Source: Trichobilharzia szidati
Taxonomy: Eukaryota > Platyhelminthes > Trematoda > Strigeidida > Schistosomatidae
Direction: 5' to 3'
DNA: 64,000 bases
NCBI GenBank assembly: GCA_944472155.2
Contig: OX235272.1
Coordinates: 93,006,020-93,070,019, forward strand
Of the stretch, positions 32,980-44,664 are shown one piece after another. The notes below the pieces were generated by a model. It did not search any database and was not told where the DNA came from. It saw nothing but the letters and a program-made list of their open reading frames with translations. Positions within the stretch are counted from its first letter, which is position 1. Each line of letters starts with the position of its first letter. The translations under genes and the position numbers were made by a program.

Positions 32980-33353
32980 TCCACTGTTTCAATTTTGATC
33001 GCGGATTGATAGCAGTTAGAGAACCACTGAAAACCAACAGGGAGTACTGGACAGCCGTTTCTTTCTAGTTTGTGACTCATTGTCAGTGAGCACAAGCTGC
33101 CAGGGTTCTAATCCCCGACCTACTGGCTAAAAGACAGGCTCTTAGGCAATTAAGCGGCTTGGACCCGACTCACTGACCAGTCGATGAATTCCAACATTTA
33201 CCAATTTGTGATTTTAGCGAGAATGGAACCAGCCACTGTCGTCGGTGAGTATTTTTCCTCACTCCCAACCTGGTAGACCCTACTACTCACAACTTCTCAG
33301 TCGAACTCCAGACAATTTTGTCTTGCAGCCAGTCACTAGTGAGCATCAGACTA
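32980..33353 (-). mobile_element. SINE-B, first of a head-to-tail pair
   Basis: Tail, hammerhead-like block at 33042-33093 (GAAA present, stem II mutated to GTCA/GAAA), tRNA head with B box, and 5' blocks. It ends in GTCACTAGTGAGCATCAGAC. Monomer length is about 374 bp. Confidence 0.82.
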
Positions 33354-33545
33354 ATTTTCAAGGGTTAGTTTGTAGGGATGTGATTTGCTTCAAGTTTGAT
33401 CACGGATTGATATCGGTTGGAAAAACCATTATGAAGTATTGGACTGCTGTTTCGTCCTAGCTCGGGACTCATCGGCGGTGCGCACTAACCCAGGACCTTC
33501 TGGTTACAAGGCGAGCTCGTAGACCAGTCAGCCACAGTCACTGTA
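33354..33545 (-). mobile_element. SINE-B, second of a head-to-tail pair, truncated
   Basis: It begins TTTTCAAGGGTTAGTTTGTA. The hammerhead-like block at 33434-33486 has good stems: GTCC/GGAC stem II, GAAA, and CAGCAGTC before the stem I strand. It is truncated in the tRNA head. Confidence 0.8.
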
Positions 33546-34600
33546 TTCACTCAGTCATTGCGCCTTCAGTATATCCTACAATTCCTGAATTGGAGGCTCT
33601 CATTGTTTGTCAACTCATTGGATTCATGAGTGGGTTGAATGTTTGTCAAAGTAACTGGAACATTTATTCGACATTGCTGTCAAATTTCTTGTTTGTTGCT
33701 TAAGACAGTAAAAATTTTCTCATCATCATGGATTCATCTTCACTAATGTCTACTGTTTGCAGGTAATAGTGAGTGTTATTACTGCAGTTTACATTGTGTT
33801 TAGCGACTGAAGAGAACAATATCATGAAAACAAGTAGGCGTATTTAATAAAAGTATTCAGAAGAATGGTTCTTACTTCTCATCGCTTTCAGAAAGTGAGG
33901 AAACAAGAAAGTGGTAGAATGTTCGTTCCACATCAGTTTCGACTCTCATCTATATTTAACCATTGAGTAGAATGGTCGTAGCGAGGTGTAATTTATGAAC
34001 AGATTCTAACTCATCAAAACTATCCTTAATTCCACAACTCCACGTTATGGGTTGATGTGACACATTCACTCCCACGGTAGGCGAACAGTGAATGTTATGT
34101 AAGATGTTGAAATTACAAAAATAGCTACAACAGTAGGTGTCTCAAGATGAAGTTTCCACCATTTCTGAAGACACACTGTTGAACCTCAAAATTAATTACA
34201 GGATAATGCCACCGGATCCAAGCAATTCATCGGAGATATTGGTCGTCGAACTCTCATCTGTGAAGGGTGATGTAAGGGATACGTGCACCGAAGGGTTGTA
34301 AATATAGCATTTTACACTTAGAATAAGATTGCCGCAAAGCCAGAGGTGACCCAAATTGGCGTTTGCTTCTCTGGCTTTCACTATACTATTAGAAGCTTCA
34401 TCCATCACACCACAGGCAGCATTTACACAGATATGTGGACCTCTCGGTTATTTCTAATGGCTCCACTCCGAGGGTAAGTGCATATGCAGGCTCCTGCCAA
34501 TCCTAAAACAGTACTTTGAACTTAGACAGTACACACGTGCACATAGTAACATATATATGTTTGGAAGTAGTTGTCAGGATGCCTATGACCTAAGTTTCCT
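33546..34600. other. Unassigned
   Basis: The 70-residue minus-strand frame at 34196-34408 has no known motif. No repeat recognised. Confidence 0.4.
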
Positions 34601-34624
34601 GCCTGCTGGAACTCGCGAATTAGC

Positions 34625-34740
34625 ATCAAGTATTTGAAATCTTGGAAAGACTCATGACCCATCTGAAATTCGAACTCGTGTTAGTCAGTTCTGCAATCAG
34701 AGGTATTACCACTGAGCTACTAGGCCTCGCGATTGACTTC
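34625..34740 (-). mobile_element. SINE-E head (reverse)
   Basis: On the minus strand, CTAGTAGCTCAGTGGTAATA (A box) and ACGAGTTCGAATTTC (B box) form a tRNA-like unit at about 34660-34732. They resemble 25172-25245. Confidence 0.65.
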
Positions 34741-34854
34741 CTCTAGGATTGTGTAAGATACTTTGACTGGACACTAGGCAGCCAGTAACTGGTATCATGC
34801 ATATATTCCTTTCTTTAGTACAGACCGAATTTTATTAGTCCGGGGATTCCTATC

Positions 34855-35010
34855 TACTGCTTCCAACCATCTAATAACGACAATTCAGGGTGCACCATGA
34901 TGCGGAGCCACCTACCATGGTGACCACATTACAAACTTGGCTGACAGAATTCAGTCTGCACCAAACAAAGGACCAGACGCATGGCACTAGTTACATAATA
35001 CCAAGTGTTC
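34855..35010 (+). mobile_element. SINE-E body and 3' end (forward)
   Basis: TGCTTCCAACCATCTAATAA, GACAGAATTCAGTCTGCACC and CCAAGTGTTCAGT match 25310-25470 in order. It lies in opposite orientation to the SINE-E head just upstream. Confidence 0.7.
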
Positions 35011-36174
35011 AGTATGTATTTATATATATTAAAGTGATACAGAACGCAAGAGATGATGTTGGCCTTCAGTGTACACTTCATTTTATTGTCCCACCTAACC
35101 TCACTGGTAAGACAATCATTCGTCTATCCTTCCATTGGAAATTCGATTACCTAATGAACAGATTGACTAATCGTTTAAATAATTCATCACAAATAGTGTT
35201 TTAATACGGTTTCTAGCACCTATATAAATGTCTAGCCTTCATTTAATTCATTATTTTTTCCAAGTGTTAAACGCATATAACATTATTCAGAAGGCACGAC
35301 TATCCCACCCAATTGTTGCAATAATTACTACTTAGAACTGACCCAAAAAATAACTGTCTAATTACATCTGTCTATCATTTCAACGGGTTTTTTCTTCTTC
35401 TCACCATCCTATTTCTTACAATAATAATTATTATTATTATGCTCTCATGATTATTGCTATTATCCTCATTATTGTTAACATTGGTAACCATGGTAATTCG
35501 ATAGTGATGCATTGATGTATATAAACAATTAAGCAATCAATGATAAATGTTAAATAAATGCTTGGCGAAAAAAAACAAGAGGTGAAATTACGATTTAAAT
35601 TCAATCAGTCTAAATTTGAAGGAAAATACAAACAACATTTGTGTGTAAATTGACCCCGAAAATATCGGACAAAAAGAGGTGAACAGGAAATTCAATCTTA
35701 GGCGAAAATAAATTTAAGGAAACGATACATATGCACAGGCATGTACAACAAACACACCGTCACACACACAAATAAACAGTAGGGTGTATGTTTCTGGGTC
35801 TTATTGTGGTCATTGTTCCTGTTGGTTTGTTTGTTTGTTTATTTGTATTTTTTGTCTGTAGCCTTGGAAAAATTCAGGACAAAACAGTAAACAGGGCGAG
35901 GTTTTTCATTACACCAGATCTAAATGTGACATGGAATTAATGATCCCCTGTGAAATATTTTTGCAGAAATGACAAGTTCTCTTTTATATATGTGTGTGTG
36001 TATCGAAATCAATCTTTTATAGAGAAGAAAGAACTAATGATGTTGGAGAAAATGAGACAATTAAGTTCCTAAAAAGTTACTTAATTATTCAAGTCAGTAT
36101 TGATTCTCCGATTGATTGATTGGTTCGAAATGGTAACTAGTTACCACCCACCAAACTACTTCATGTCAGTTCTA
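35011..36174. other. Unassigned; short ATT, GTTT and GT repeats
   Basis: (ATT)n near 35425-35440, (GTTT)n near 35824-35840 and (GT)n near 35990-36002. No coding evidence. Confidence 0.4.
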
Positions 36175-36475
36175 AGACATCGTCGAAGTATTCGTGCTAG
36201 GAACTGGAATGTCAAGAGAGGCCTAACATTTCGATTCGATCAATCAATGGGAACATCAAAATTCACCGAAAAACTAATAATAACTGATCCCGTTTGCACA
36301 AGAAGTGGTTCTTGTGACCCAAGTGGTCTAGTGGATAACGCTTTGACATTTGTAAGGATGGGTACTAGTCGGAACACTATTACTCACTGCAGACTGCAAG
36401 TACATCCAGGTGACGAGTCCCGAATAGGACGAAATACACAGCCTGGATTCCATTGCTAATCATAGCTTTACATCG
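36175..36475 (+). mobile_element. Smalpha-type SINE with hammerhead ribozyme, copy 5
   Basis: Head GTGGTTCTTGTGACCCAAGT and A box AGTGGTCTAGTGGATAACGC. The B box is partly deleted. The ribozyme at about 36402-36456 has stem I TCCAG/CTGGA, core TGACGA (C3 is G), stem II GTCC/GGAC and GAAA. Stem III is disrupted. Confidence 0.82.
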
Positions 36476-37569
36476 GTGTTTATTATTTTATTTATTTATT
36501 TTTCATTCTTCTTTCTAAATCCACCAAGCAGCATATTCTTCAAATGGCTTAATCGAATACAAAATTTCACAAGATAACAAGCGTATATCATTTCGTTAGA
36601 TATTGTGTAGATTTTTCCCCCGACCGCCCAACTGTTATGTATATAAGATTTCCAGTGAGAACCATCCTGTTGAGGCTAGATTTTACAATGTTGTGGAACG
36701 AAAGTGTAACAAACTAAATTCATATTCTACTGAGAAGTCAGAGACCGCTCATTCTGATCTATAAACTTGACTAGACAGGTTAAAATCATCTAAAGAATAT
36801 AACCACCTTAGCAGTGGTTACGAGTTGATCTTGACGATTCAACACTTTCACTTGAATTTGATCAGGCTATAAACAGGTGGAAAGGAGCTCCTCTGATATT
36901 TAGACTGGTACCTACTAACCCGTTGAATCTTCAGGTTTGCGTGAATGGTTTCTTACTATCCGTGATCATTTCGAAATTCCAAACTTTCTTTTAACAGTAT
37001 GAGAAGAAGGGAATTTTTAAGAGGTTTGACTTTTTTTAAGGATTAATATAATTACTTAGAGTGATTCTAAATGAACGAAACGGCCGTCGGGTGTTTAGAT
37101 CACTTCTAACTGCCTAGTCAGCCCTGCTGGTTGATGTGAGTGGTTTTCAACAACTCATATCGATCAGTTAGCAGTATACATCATCACGCTTTTAAGTTTG
37201 CCTTTTTGATTTAACTTAGATATTGTGTATTAGCATCGTATACACGGAGGTCTGCTTAAATCATTGGCCTGCCAGTATTTCATCAATCGATCAAAATGTC
37301 TAAATTCTTCAGTATTCCTTATTGTTTTAATCACGCACATAGTTCATTAGTTTTCAACAAAACACAGTGCAATTCTTGAAGGAAATGAAGAAGAAATGTA
37401 CAGAATTGGTTCTCTCTTCATATTCATAGTCAGATTGATTGATGTGAATACCTAATAAAATCTAACGGCTATCTCCAGCTATTAGGTTAAATCCTAGGAC
37501 AGTTACTCATTATGATGATAGCATAAGCATTATGTCATGAAAATTAGAATTGAATTCAGACCCAGTAGT
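36476..37569. other. Unassigned
   Basis: Nothing recognised apart from (TTTA)n-like DNA near 36480-36500. Confidence 0.4.
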
Positions 37570-37690
37570 TGAATTATAAGGTGTCGTCTTGTACCCTGGA
37601 CGTTCTGATTGTAGATTGTAGGGGGTCTGTAAGTGCACACCACTGAAGGGTCCTAAAATGAGACGAAATGGGTTTTTTAAATGCTTTTCT
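37570..37690 (+). mobile_element. Possible SINE-B vestige
   Basis: ACCACTGAAGGGTCCTAAAA and TGAGACGAAATGG follow the order of the SINE-B module. No tRNA head can be confirmed. Confidence 0.3.
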
Positions 37691-38235
37691 GACTAATGTT
37701 AGTTTGTTTGTGAAAATCTACCTTGACATTTTCCAGTGATTGAATTAAAAAACTGTTGTATGTATTCGAGGATGTCACGAGGGTGTTATGAATGTCATAT
37801 GTCTTGTTCTAAGGGTAAACCGAAGCATACTAGTCATATTAGCAATTCAGTCATCCAGTTAAGAGATTCACCCTTACAATGCACTTTAAATCAATGTTAG
37901 ATGGTTGTCTGGAGACAGTTGACAGGTTTCCCTTCGTGCTTACTTAGAATTGTCGTCAACTTCAAAAGAAATGATATACTCTTGGAACCTGTATCACCTA
38001 GTAAGGATCGATCAAATATTCCTGAAGTTCATAGTTCATCACCTCTACATTGTTATCATTGACCAAAGATGTCCTAAACTCGAGGAAAATTTGAACATGG
38101 ATAGTTTAAAATAGACCATGCCTTATTAGCATTTAAAACTAGAGCTCATAATGCTTCCCTCAGCCTGCTTGGGACTCATTCGATAAATTTGTTAGAATTT
38201 CTACTCACTCTTTAACTCTACGTGTAGTATACCAA
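37691..38235. other. Unassigned
   Basis: No feature supported. Confidence 0.4.
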
Positions 38236-38239
38236 CTAA

Positions 38240-38432
38240 TTTTTTAAATTTAATTTTATTATAGCTTGATTCCACACAGTATTTTGGTACAAGTATGAAA
38301 TTTTCAGCATGTGATATCGGTAGCCCAAATTTAGCAGGCCGACCATAGATATCAGGTGTGCGTCGGCAGGGGATCGAACCTCGGACGATGTGCATGGTCG
38401 GCGAGAGTCCTAACCGCTGTGCCACCGACGCA
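38240..38432 (-). mobile_element. SINE-C (reverse), last module of a tRNA-like composite
   Basis: The head TGCGTCGGTGGCACAGCGG with a GGTTCGATCC B box is followed by the body and the CR1-like 3' part (GAATCAAGCTATAATAAAAT in minus sense). Two further tRNA-like modules lie immediately upstream in the same orientation. Confidence 0.8.
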
Positions 38433-38439
38433 CAACAGG

Positions 38440-38513
38440 ACGTCGCTATCAGGATTCGAACCTCGGTTGGTGCGGCCACAGCGCAATGTCCTAACCACTA
38501 AACCACAGCGACA
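38440..38513 (-). repeat. tRNA-His(GTG)-like module
   Basis: The 74-base minus-strand unit has a paired acceptor stem (GTCGCT with AGCGAC), an A box (GTGGTTTAGTGGTTAGGAC) and anticodon loop CTGTGGC, so anticodon GTG (His). The flanking stem is TGCG/CGCA, and the T loop is GGTTCGAATCC. Two mismatches in the T stem and position inside a SINE-like composite suggest a pseudogene or SINE head rather than a working tRNA gene. Confidence 0.65.
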
Positions 38514-38514
38514 T

Positions 38515-38557
38515 TTGAATTTCGAGTCCAACACTTTAACCACTCGGCCATCGCGAC
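38515..38557 (-). repeat. tRNA-Ser(CGA)-like 5' half
   Basis: The minus-strand sequence starts GTCGCGATGGCCGAGTGG and has anticodon loop CTCGAAA in a five-pair stem. This matches the 5' half of a eukaryotic tRNA-Ser(CGA). It stops at the anticodon stem and joins the tRNA-His-like module with one base between. Confidence 0.65.
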
Positions 38558-38559
38558 TC

Positions 38560-39589
38560 ATTTTGCCAGATTGTGGTACCGAAAATTGCTGAGGAGTGTA
38601 AACACACATACAGATAACTATCTCCAGAATGAATGGGTTTCGTATTGTGAGTTTTCTTAAGATCCAACTTTTGATGGCTGGACATTGGGATACTTCAAGA
38701 ACACAACAGAAAAAATCAATCTTTCTTCGGTGAAACTTTATCATTACCATATTTATTTTACGAAATAAGTTCACTGAAAAAAATGTCACTTCAATTTTCA
38801 ATTATCGTTTTATTTTATTTTATTTTAGTAGTGTTTTCAATTTTAACACTACTGTTTATTTATTTATTGACTCATCAACTGATTGACAGATGATCAGGTC
38901 TGATTTGTAAACGCATATCTGTGCTTCTTCGCATCTCATCCCACCCTACCCATCTACTCCCCTCCGTAACTTTAAACACCTCTTAAGTGTTGTGCATTTT
39001 CATATCAATTATACCGGTGAATCAGAAGTCGGAATATTCACTTAAGTTTTTTTTACCTACTTACTTATTTATTTTAAATTCATTATTTTTATTTTAGAGA
39101 AAAATATCAGTTTTCTAGTCTGTGTTTAAAAAAAACCCAGTGTATCACACAGTCTGGAAATTGACACAAAACAGGTGACTGGATGAAGAGAAAGGTAGTT
39201 TAGAATATACAATATTAACAGGCAGTGGTGATTGACACTTTCTTCCTCTTCTTCTCCTTATTCTATGCGTAGGCGTCCCTAAGGGGGTGTTTGGGTGTTT
39301 AGGTGGAGGGGGGAGGGTAATAGATTCAACACCAACTGAATAGTAATATGATATTTCCTCCTTCATTTTATTGTAATGGTAATTAGATTCAGTTCCAATG
39401 AGTTTATTTTTAAGGTGACAAAGTGATTAGACTAACAAGTGAATGGTTTTATTCAAAAAACTCAGTAGGAATCAGAATCACATTACACTTAGCGATCGTT
39501 AGGAATATCTGGTCACCTTATACAAAGAAGAATTGGAAGTGTGTATCTCCCGTCTTTTTCATTAAAAAGAAAATGCAGTGAATTTCCAA
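38560..39589. other. Unassigned
   Basis: T-rich tracts and a G-rich patch near 39300. No coding or repeat feature supported. Confidence 0.4.
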
Positions 39590-39900
39590 GAGTTAATCTA
39601 TAGGGATTTGATTTGTTTCAAGGTTAGAGAAGTAATGAAAACCATCAGGGAGTACTGGATAGCTGTTTCATCCTAGTTTGGGACTCATCGTCTGTATCCA
39701 CTCACCAATGTTCGAACTCATAGGCGACTGAATCGGGTTCTAGTGACCGGATGTCCTTCGAGCTTGCCTTGTAACCGGAGGATCGTGGCTACTAACCCTT
39801 GCCGATGAGTCCCGAACAAGGAGGATGAAACAGCAGCTGTTCAGTCCTTCCTAGTGGTTTTCAATGGTTCTGTGATTGATATCAACCATGAATTAAAACA
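39590..39900. mobile_element. SINE-B fold-back pair
   Basis: The reverse copy 39590-39720 (module 39650-39699: GTCC/GGAT stem II, GAAA, stem III ACAG/CTAT) ends at the B box. The forward copy 39725-39900 (module 39795-39850) starts in the tRNA-like head. Confidence 0.8.
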
Positions 39901-39954
39901 GTGATCTCACTAATAAATTTTATTCAGTGATCAGTTAACGAAATCAATTCAAGG

Positions 39955-40090
39955 TAAATTTCACCATGAATTAACACCAGTAATAGGACTCCTGAGAACC
40001 AAGGAGCACTAGGTAGTGTGTGTTTTGTCTTACCTTACGATTCTTCAGCAGTAAATACCTATGACCCACAAGAATTGAAACGAGAACATT
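39955..40090 (-). mobile_element. SINE-B-like vestige
   Basis: The order CTGAGAACCAAGGAGCACTA then GTGTTTTGTCTTACCTTACG and GATTCTTCAGCAGTA resembles the tail and module of SINE-B. It is very diverged. Confidence 0.4.
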
Positions 40091-40134
40091 CAGACACAAG
40101 GTTTAAATCTTATGGTGTATGAATTTTAACTTCT

Positions 40135-40475
40135 ATCAGTAAATAGGGAATTCTATAAACAAATTGATGGTGTAGCTATAGGCTCATCACTAGGACTAAT
40201 TCGAACTGACATTTCCCTCGCGAAATTAGGAAATGGACCGTTGAAGGATGTAACTGATGAAGTAAAATTCTGCTGTCGCTATGTGGATGAAGCGAAGAAC
40301 ACCCTTGAAAAATTTAACGATGTTGAGTCTGCAATAAATTTTAATATCGAGAAAGAAGTGCTAGTATTTCACTAAGAGATGGCCTTATGACTAGAAAAGA
40401 GGGTGGTATAATAAGAAGTGTTCATAGAAAACCTACATCAGATGATCAGGTTACTCAATTTTTTCAGATTCATGG
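40135..40475 (+). pseudogene. PLE reverse transcriptase palm fragment
   Basis: It reads EFYKQIDGVAIGSSLGLIRT, then LAKLGNGPLKDV and FCCRYVDEAKN, then INFNIEKEVLVFH. After a stop and a frameshift it continues with SVHRKPTSDDQVTQFFQ. This is the PLE palm: GVAMGSPLGP, then YVDD, then HRKPT. The catalytic YVDD is YVDE here and the Pro residues of MGSPLGP are lost. It is an independent fragment, of a different family from the element at 41.3 kb. Confidence 0.8.
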
Positions 40476-40599
40476 CCTTGTAATATAAATGCAATCTAAA
40501 AAAGTGTTTCGTCCACAGAGCAAGTTCAATCTGGTGTGACTGAAGCCACAGTCAGCTAACTCGCCTTCATATAAGCAAGCTGAAACCTTCAAGTACTGA

Positions 40600-40960
40600 T
40601 TATCAGGGATTTGGTGAGTTTCAACTTTGATCACGAACAGACTGAAGATAGAGAAGCAATGAAAACGAGGAGTACTGAACAGCTCTTTCATCCTTAGTTT
40701 GGGAGTCCTCAGCACTAGGCATCCATGACCCCAGCAAGAGTTTCTGGTTTCAAGGTGAGCCTGTTCAACATTCGGCTACCGGGACGAAATCCACTGACTC
40801 ATCTTGTAGCCTGAAAGTCCTGATTTCGACTCCCGGTGACATCATGGGTGTGTACTGCTGAATAGTCCCAAACCAGGAGGAAAGAGCCACCCATTCCCCC
40901 CTGGATTTCAATAGTTCTCCCAATGAAGTCAGTTTGTGAGCTGACTTGAATACTGAACGT
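40600..40960. mobile_element. SINE-B fold-back pair
   Basis: The reverse copy 40600-40785 (module 40676-40720) meets a forward copy 40790-40960. The forward copy has a tRNA-like head, B box ATTTCGACTCCCGG and a module at 40850-40905. Both modules are degraded. Confidence 0.75.
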
Positions 40961-41289
40961 GTAAGTTGCTTATAGGGGCGTAGCCTTTACACTAGTAACC
41001 TAAACTAGTATACATTTCTTCACATTAAAAACAGACAGGAAATCCTGTCCTAGGTTAACAACCATAGTCAATATCTTCCACCTAAAAAACTGTGTTGTCA
41101 TTAAATCAAAAGGTGACGCCATCACTAAGTTTACGCATTATATCTTTGTAAGTGGTGAAAAACAGCATCTCATTATTTACTGTTTAACAGTCTGCGCATA
41201 AAATTTCCCAACCATGAATTATCCGTTGACAATGGAAACCTGTTTCATCTTAAATGAATTAATTTGCTTAACAATATAATTATGGTTAG

Positions 41290-43090
41290 TGTCGATTGGA
41301 AAGTCATTGTATTCACTCTTGTTTATATCATTGACAATCATCGACCGCTGCCACCAATACCTGAATACAAAAGCAAAAGTCCGCAACCACTTAACAAAGC
41401 GGCACCGGCAAGAATTAAAACAGTTAAGAGATAACAAAGATCTGCTAATAACTCGCTCCGACAAGGGTGCTGCTGCAGTGCATCTGGATAGAAAAGACTA
41501 CATCAAGAAAATGAACAATGTACTGTCAGATGAAGATAAATTTTTCCAGCCTTCCAATGAAAGAAACACAACGGAAGTGATTGAGAAGCATCTCACAGAT
41601 ATCTTGAAGAGAATGAAGGTCAGTCAACTAATCATTGGTGATATCTATGACTAGATTCGGCCAACAGATTCAATAATACAAAGACTTTATGGTCTACCAA
41701 AGATATACAAGGTTGGTCTCCCACTTCGTCCAATTCTGGATTTGTCAGGTTCCCCTTACCACTCTGTTGCAAAATGACTGGTAGATATTCTGGAACCTTT
41801 AAGGAAACAACTACGCACGCAGTCGCTCCGTGCCACTTTTCACTTCTCAGACTGCATACAAGACCTGAATGTGTCTTACAAACTTATGCTGTCCTTCGAC
41901 ACTGAGTCACTTTTCACCAATGTCCCACTCACAGAAACGGTCGGCTTTATATGTAAATATGTAGATGAGAACCATCTCAGTATTAAAGTATCAACAGCTT
42001 ATTTGGAGGAATTACTACTGAGATGCACTCTGTACGTCCAGTTCACCTTCAACGACACCATCTATAGACAAAAAGATAGTATTGCAATGGGATCTCCGTT
42101 GGGTCCACTACTATAAGATTGCTTCGTGGCAAGCCTCGAGAAAGGTCCACTAAAGCCGAGCATCGACAATTTAAGACAGTATAAAAGATACGTAGATGAC
42201 ATATTCATTATTTGTGACAACAGTAATGACCCCAATCTACTGATGCACACATTTAACTGTTGCCATCCAGCAATAAAATTCACTCTTGAAATGGAAAACG
42301 AATCAAAAATTCCCTTTCTTGATGTGAAACTAACAAGAAGAACTGATGGAACCCTAAGAAGATCGATCCATCGAAAACCTACTTGGAATGGTCAACTAAC
42401 AAGCTTCTATAGCTGGTTACCCATTCAACAAAAGCGGAATTTAATTAAAAAAAATTTATTTATTAAAAAAAAATAAAAAAATTGGCGAGGGTTTTTGATG
42501 TTGATAACTTTAATTCAGATTTATTTTAGCGTATATTATGAGATTAATCACTTGCCACCCTCATCCGACGCATCTGTAGTCCCGATGTTCTAGAAACAGA
42601 ATTAGATCTTTTGAGAGAAATCTTCATCCAAAATGGATACCCACCAAGATTCATTGACAAAAATATCAAACCAAGAATTTGGAGGAATGAAACTTCACTT
42701 GCGCCGAAAAAGAAACTCTACATGAACTTGGATTTCAAGGGAGATTTAGCAAGCGATATTCTCAAGAGAAGGATCACATCATCTCTGAGAAGAACATTCT
42801 TTGCAGCAACGCTAAGAATACTGTTCTCCAGTCGCCCACTGATCTACAGAAGCCTTAATGAAAAGATCCCGCATCTGACCACTTCTATGGACATATATCA
42901 GTTCACCTGCTGTTGTGAAGCCAGGTACGTCGATCGTTCGACATGCATCCTGTCCAAGAGGACTCAAGAATACTATCCAGCATGGTTGCAAAAAAGCAAT
43001 AGTGGTGCTATAAGGGGTGCGATAATTGAATACCTGGTTAACGCTGTTCATCCCGTCTCAACAAACACCTCCTTCAAAGTAATTTACTGA
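41290..43090 (+). pseudogene. Penelope-like element, reverse transcriptase plus GIY-YIG, best copy in the window
   Basis: The protein can be followed for about 1.8 kb. The N-terminal RT part is DLLITRSDKGAAAV (41447-41490). After a TAG at 41652 comes LPLRPILDLSGSPYHSVAK, then a TGA. Next are LSFDTESLFTNVPLTETV, DSIAMGSPLGPLL, a TAA where the family normally has Ala, and RYVDDIFII with both catalytic Asp residues. IPFLDVKLTRR and SIHRKPTWNGQLTSFYSWLP follow. An AT-rich insertion at about 42455-42530 breaks the frame. The second part runs through the linker (FIQNGYPPRFIDKNI) and the nuclease region CCCEARYVDRST, where Asp replaces the Gly of YIG. It ends at IIEYLVNAVHPV and a stop before the usual C-terminus. 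Three stops, one insertion and a truncated end make it non-functional. Confidence 0.88.
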
Positions 43091-43790
43091 TATTAATGTC
43101 TTAAAGAGCATTTATTATCCTGACATTACATTGTTCATCTTGTTTAAGGGCTATAAAAGTGGAAAACTAAATTTCCTAACCACAAACTCACAAAGTCAAT
43201 TCTCTACTCTCTATAAAACACTGTTTCATGTGAGATTTCGTTAAAAATTATAATTGCTTGGGAACTAAGGTGCACACAGTCGTAGTCACATTTTCATTTG
43301 GTAAACATAACGAAATTGACTTTCGATTCAATTGAACCACCAAAAAATTGAATCTTTCAAACAATGTGTTTATTTTAATGTATTTACTTATACATGAAGG
43401 CGAAATGATAACCTAAGTCGTGACAGGATTTCAACTGGCAATCTCTGTCATCTGTGCTACAAATTCCAGTTGTTATAGAGGTCATAATTTCACAGTGTTT
43501 TGCATGGCGAAGTAACCTGACTATCTGAAGGGATGCGTATCTGAGCTGGTGAAATTCCCGGTTATTAGGTCCGAAGTCTGATAATTAGGATCTTTGTACA
43601 ACCTAAGGTTTTCATTTCACCTTCAACCACCACTCGCTACATCAATATCAGTCACCCAAACCATGCCTACCCTAGATAATCTGTAAAGTAACAATATTTG
43701 TTTAATTTCCACCAATGGTGACTAGAAATGAGATCCTTAGTGGCATTAGGAATAATTTTTTGTTGTGTGAAACGATGAATCAAGTGTTGA
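43091..43790. other. Unassigned
   Basis: It may contain PLE 3' DNA at its start, but no terminal block is present. Confidence 0.35.
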
Positions 43791-43893
43791 AATCTCAGCA
43801 GGAATACCACTACTCACTAGGAATTGCAGGTACATCCAGATGACGAGTCCCGCGTGGTACGAAACACGCATTGTGGATTCCACTGGTACCCAC
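43791..43893 (+). mobile_element. Smalpha 3' part with hammerhead ribozyme
   Basis: GCAGGTACATCCAG, core TGACGA (C3 is A), stem II GTCC with a mutated partner GGTAC, GAAACACGC, then GTGGATTCCACTGG. The tRNA-like head is not recognisable. The module is at 43827-43884. Confidence 0.75.
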
Positions 43894-44660
43894 GATAAAC
43901 CAGTAAAACCTAAGAAATTGTTCAAACGTCCATACTAGGAGCCAACAAAGACCGAGTACCTCGGTTCAACCTAATCAATCAACCGGAAATACAAATTCCC
44001 CTTAAGGAGAAAAAAAGATTTTCTCCTCCTCTCAAGTGTACTAGTTTCTTTTCTAACATTTACTTTTTTAGAAAGAAACCTAGATTTATCGTAAATTTCC
44101 GTTACAAATGACATATCCTTTACATAGATGGACAAAAAAAAAAATGAAAATTCTGATTCATTTCCGTTTCGATATGTGCTTGTTCCTTTGAATATCAGGG
44201 TTAACATATAATGTCATAAGTTGATGTTTGATGCTTTAATTTCCTGTATTCTGTAAAAAAATACTCTTTTTTCCAAAAAAAAAACGCGTTTTGCAGTTGA
44301 TAATCTCCTCTTAAGTTGATTAGATGACGTCTCATTTCCAAATGAATCAAATGCTACTTCCTGTACAACTCACATTCCCATTATTATTATTATTATTACT
44401 CCTACTACTAATCACACTACTGCTACACCATCCTTTCCGTGCTGTTTCATTTAAACGTAAAACTCTAAGCTAATATAATATATTATTTAAAATTCCCATC
44501 GTCCAATCAGTTGTATGGATGTAAGAAGGAGGCATATGTTGGCTGAAAACATATGACTACCATTCAGTTATTTGTAATTGTATTTATTTTCTGCCTGTAT
44601 AATTGCTTTCCATAGATATTTAAGGAGTAAAGCATTAGGTTTGAAGAGTGTACAGATTAT
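43894..44660. other. Unassigned; (ATT)n at 44380-44398
   Basis: A- and T-runs and one trinucleotide repeat. No coding evidence. Confidence 0.4.
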
Positions 44661-44664
44661 TGTA

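Noticed and set aside
38440..38513. Functional tRNA-His gene
   Set aside because: The acceptor and anticodon arms are good, but the T stem has two mismatches and the unit is fused between other tRNA-derived modules.
38352..38801. 149-residue minus-strand frame
   Set aside because: Most of it is translated tRNA-like and SINE-C sequence, and the rest has no motif.
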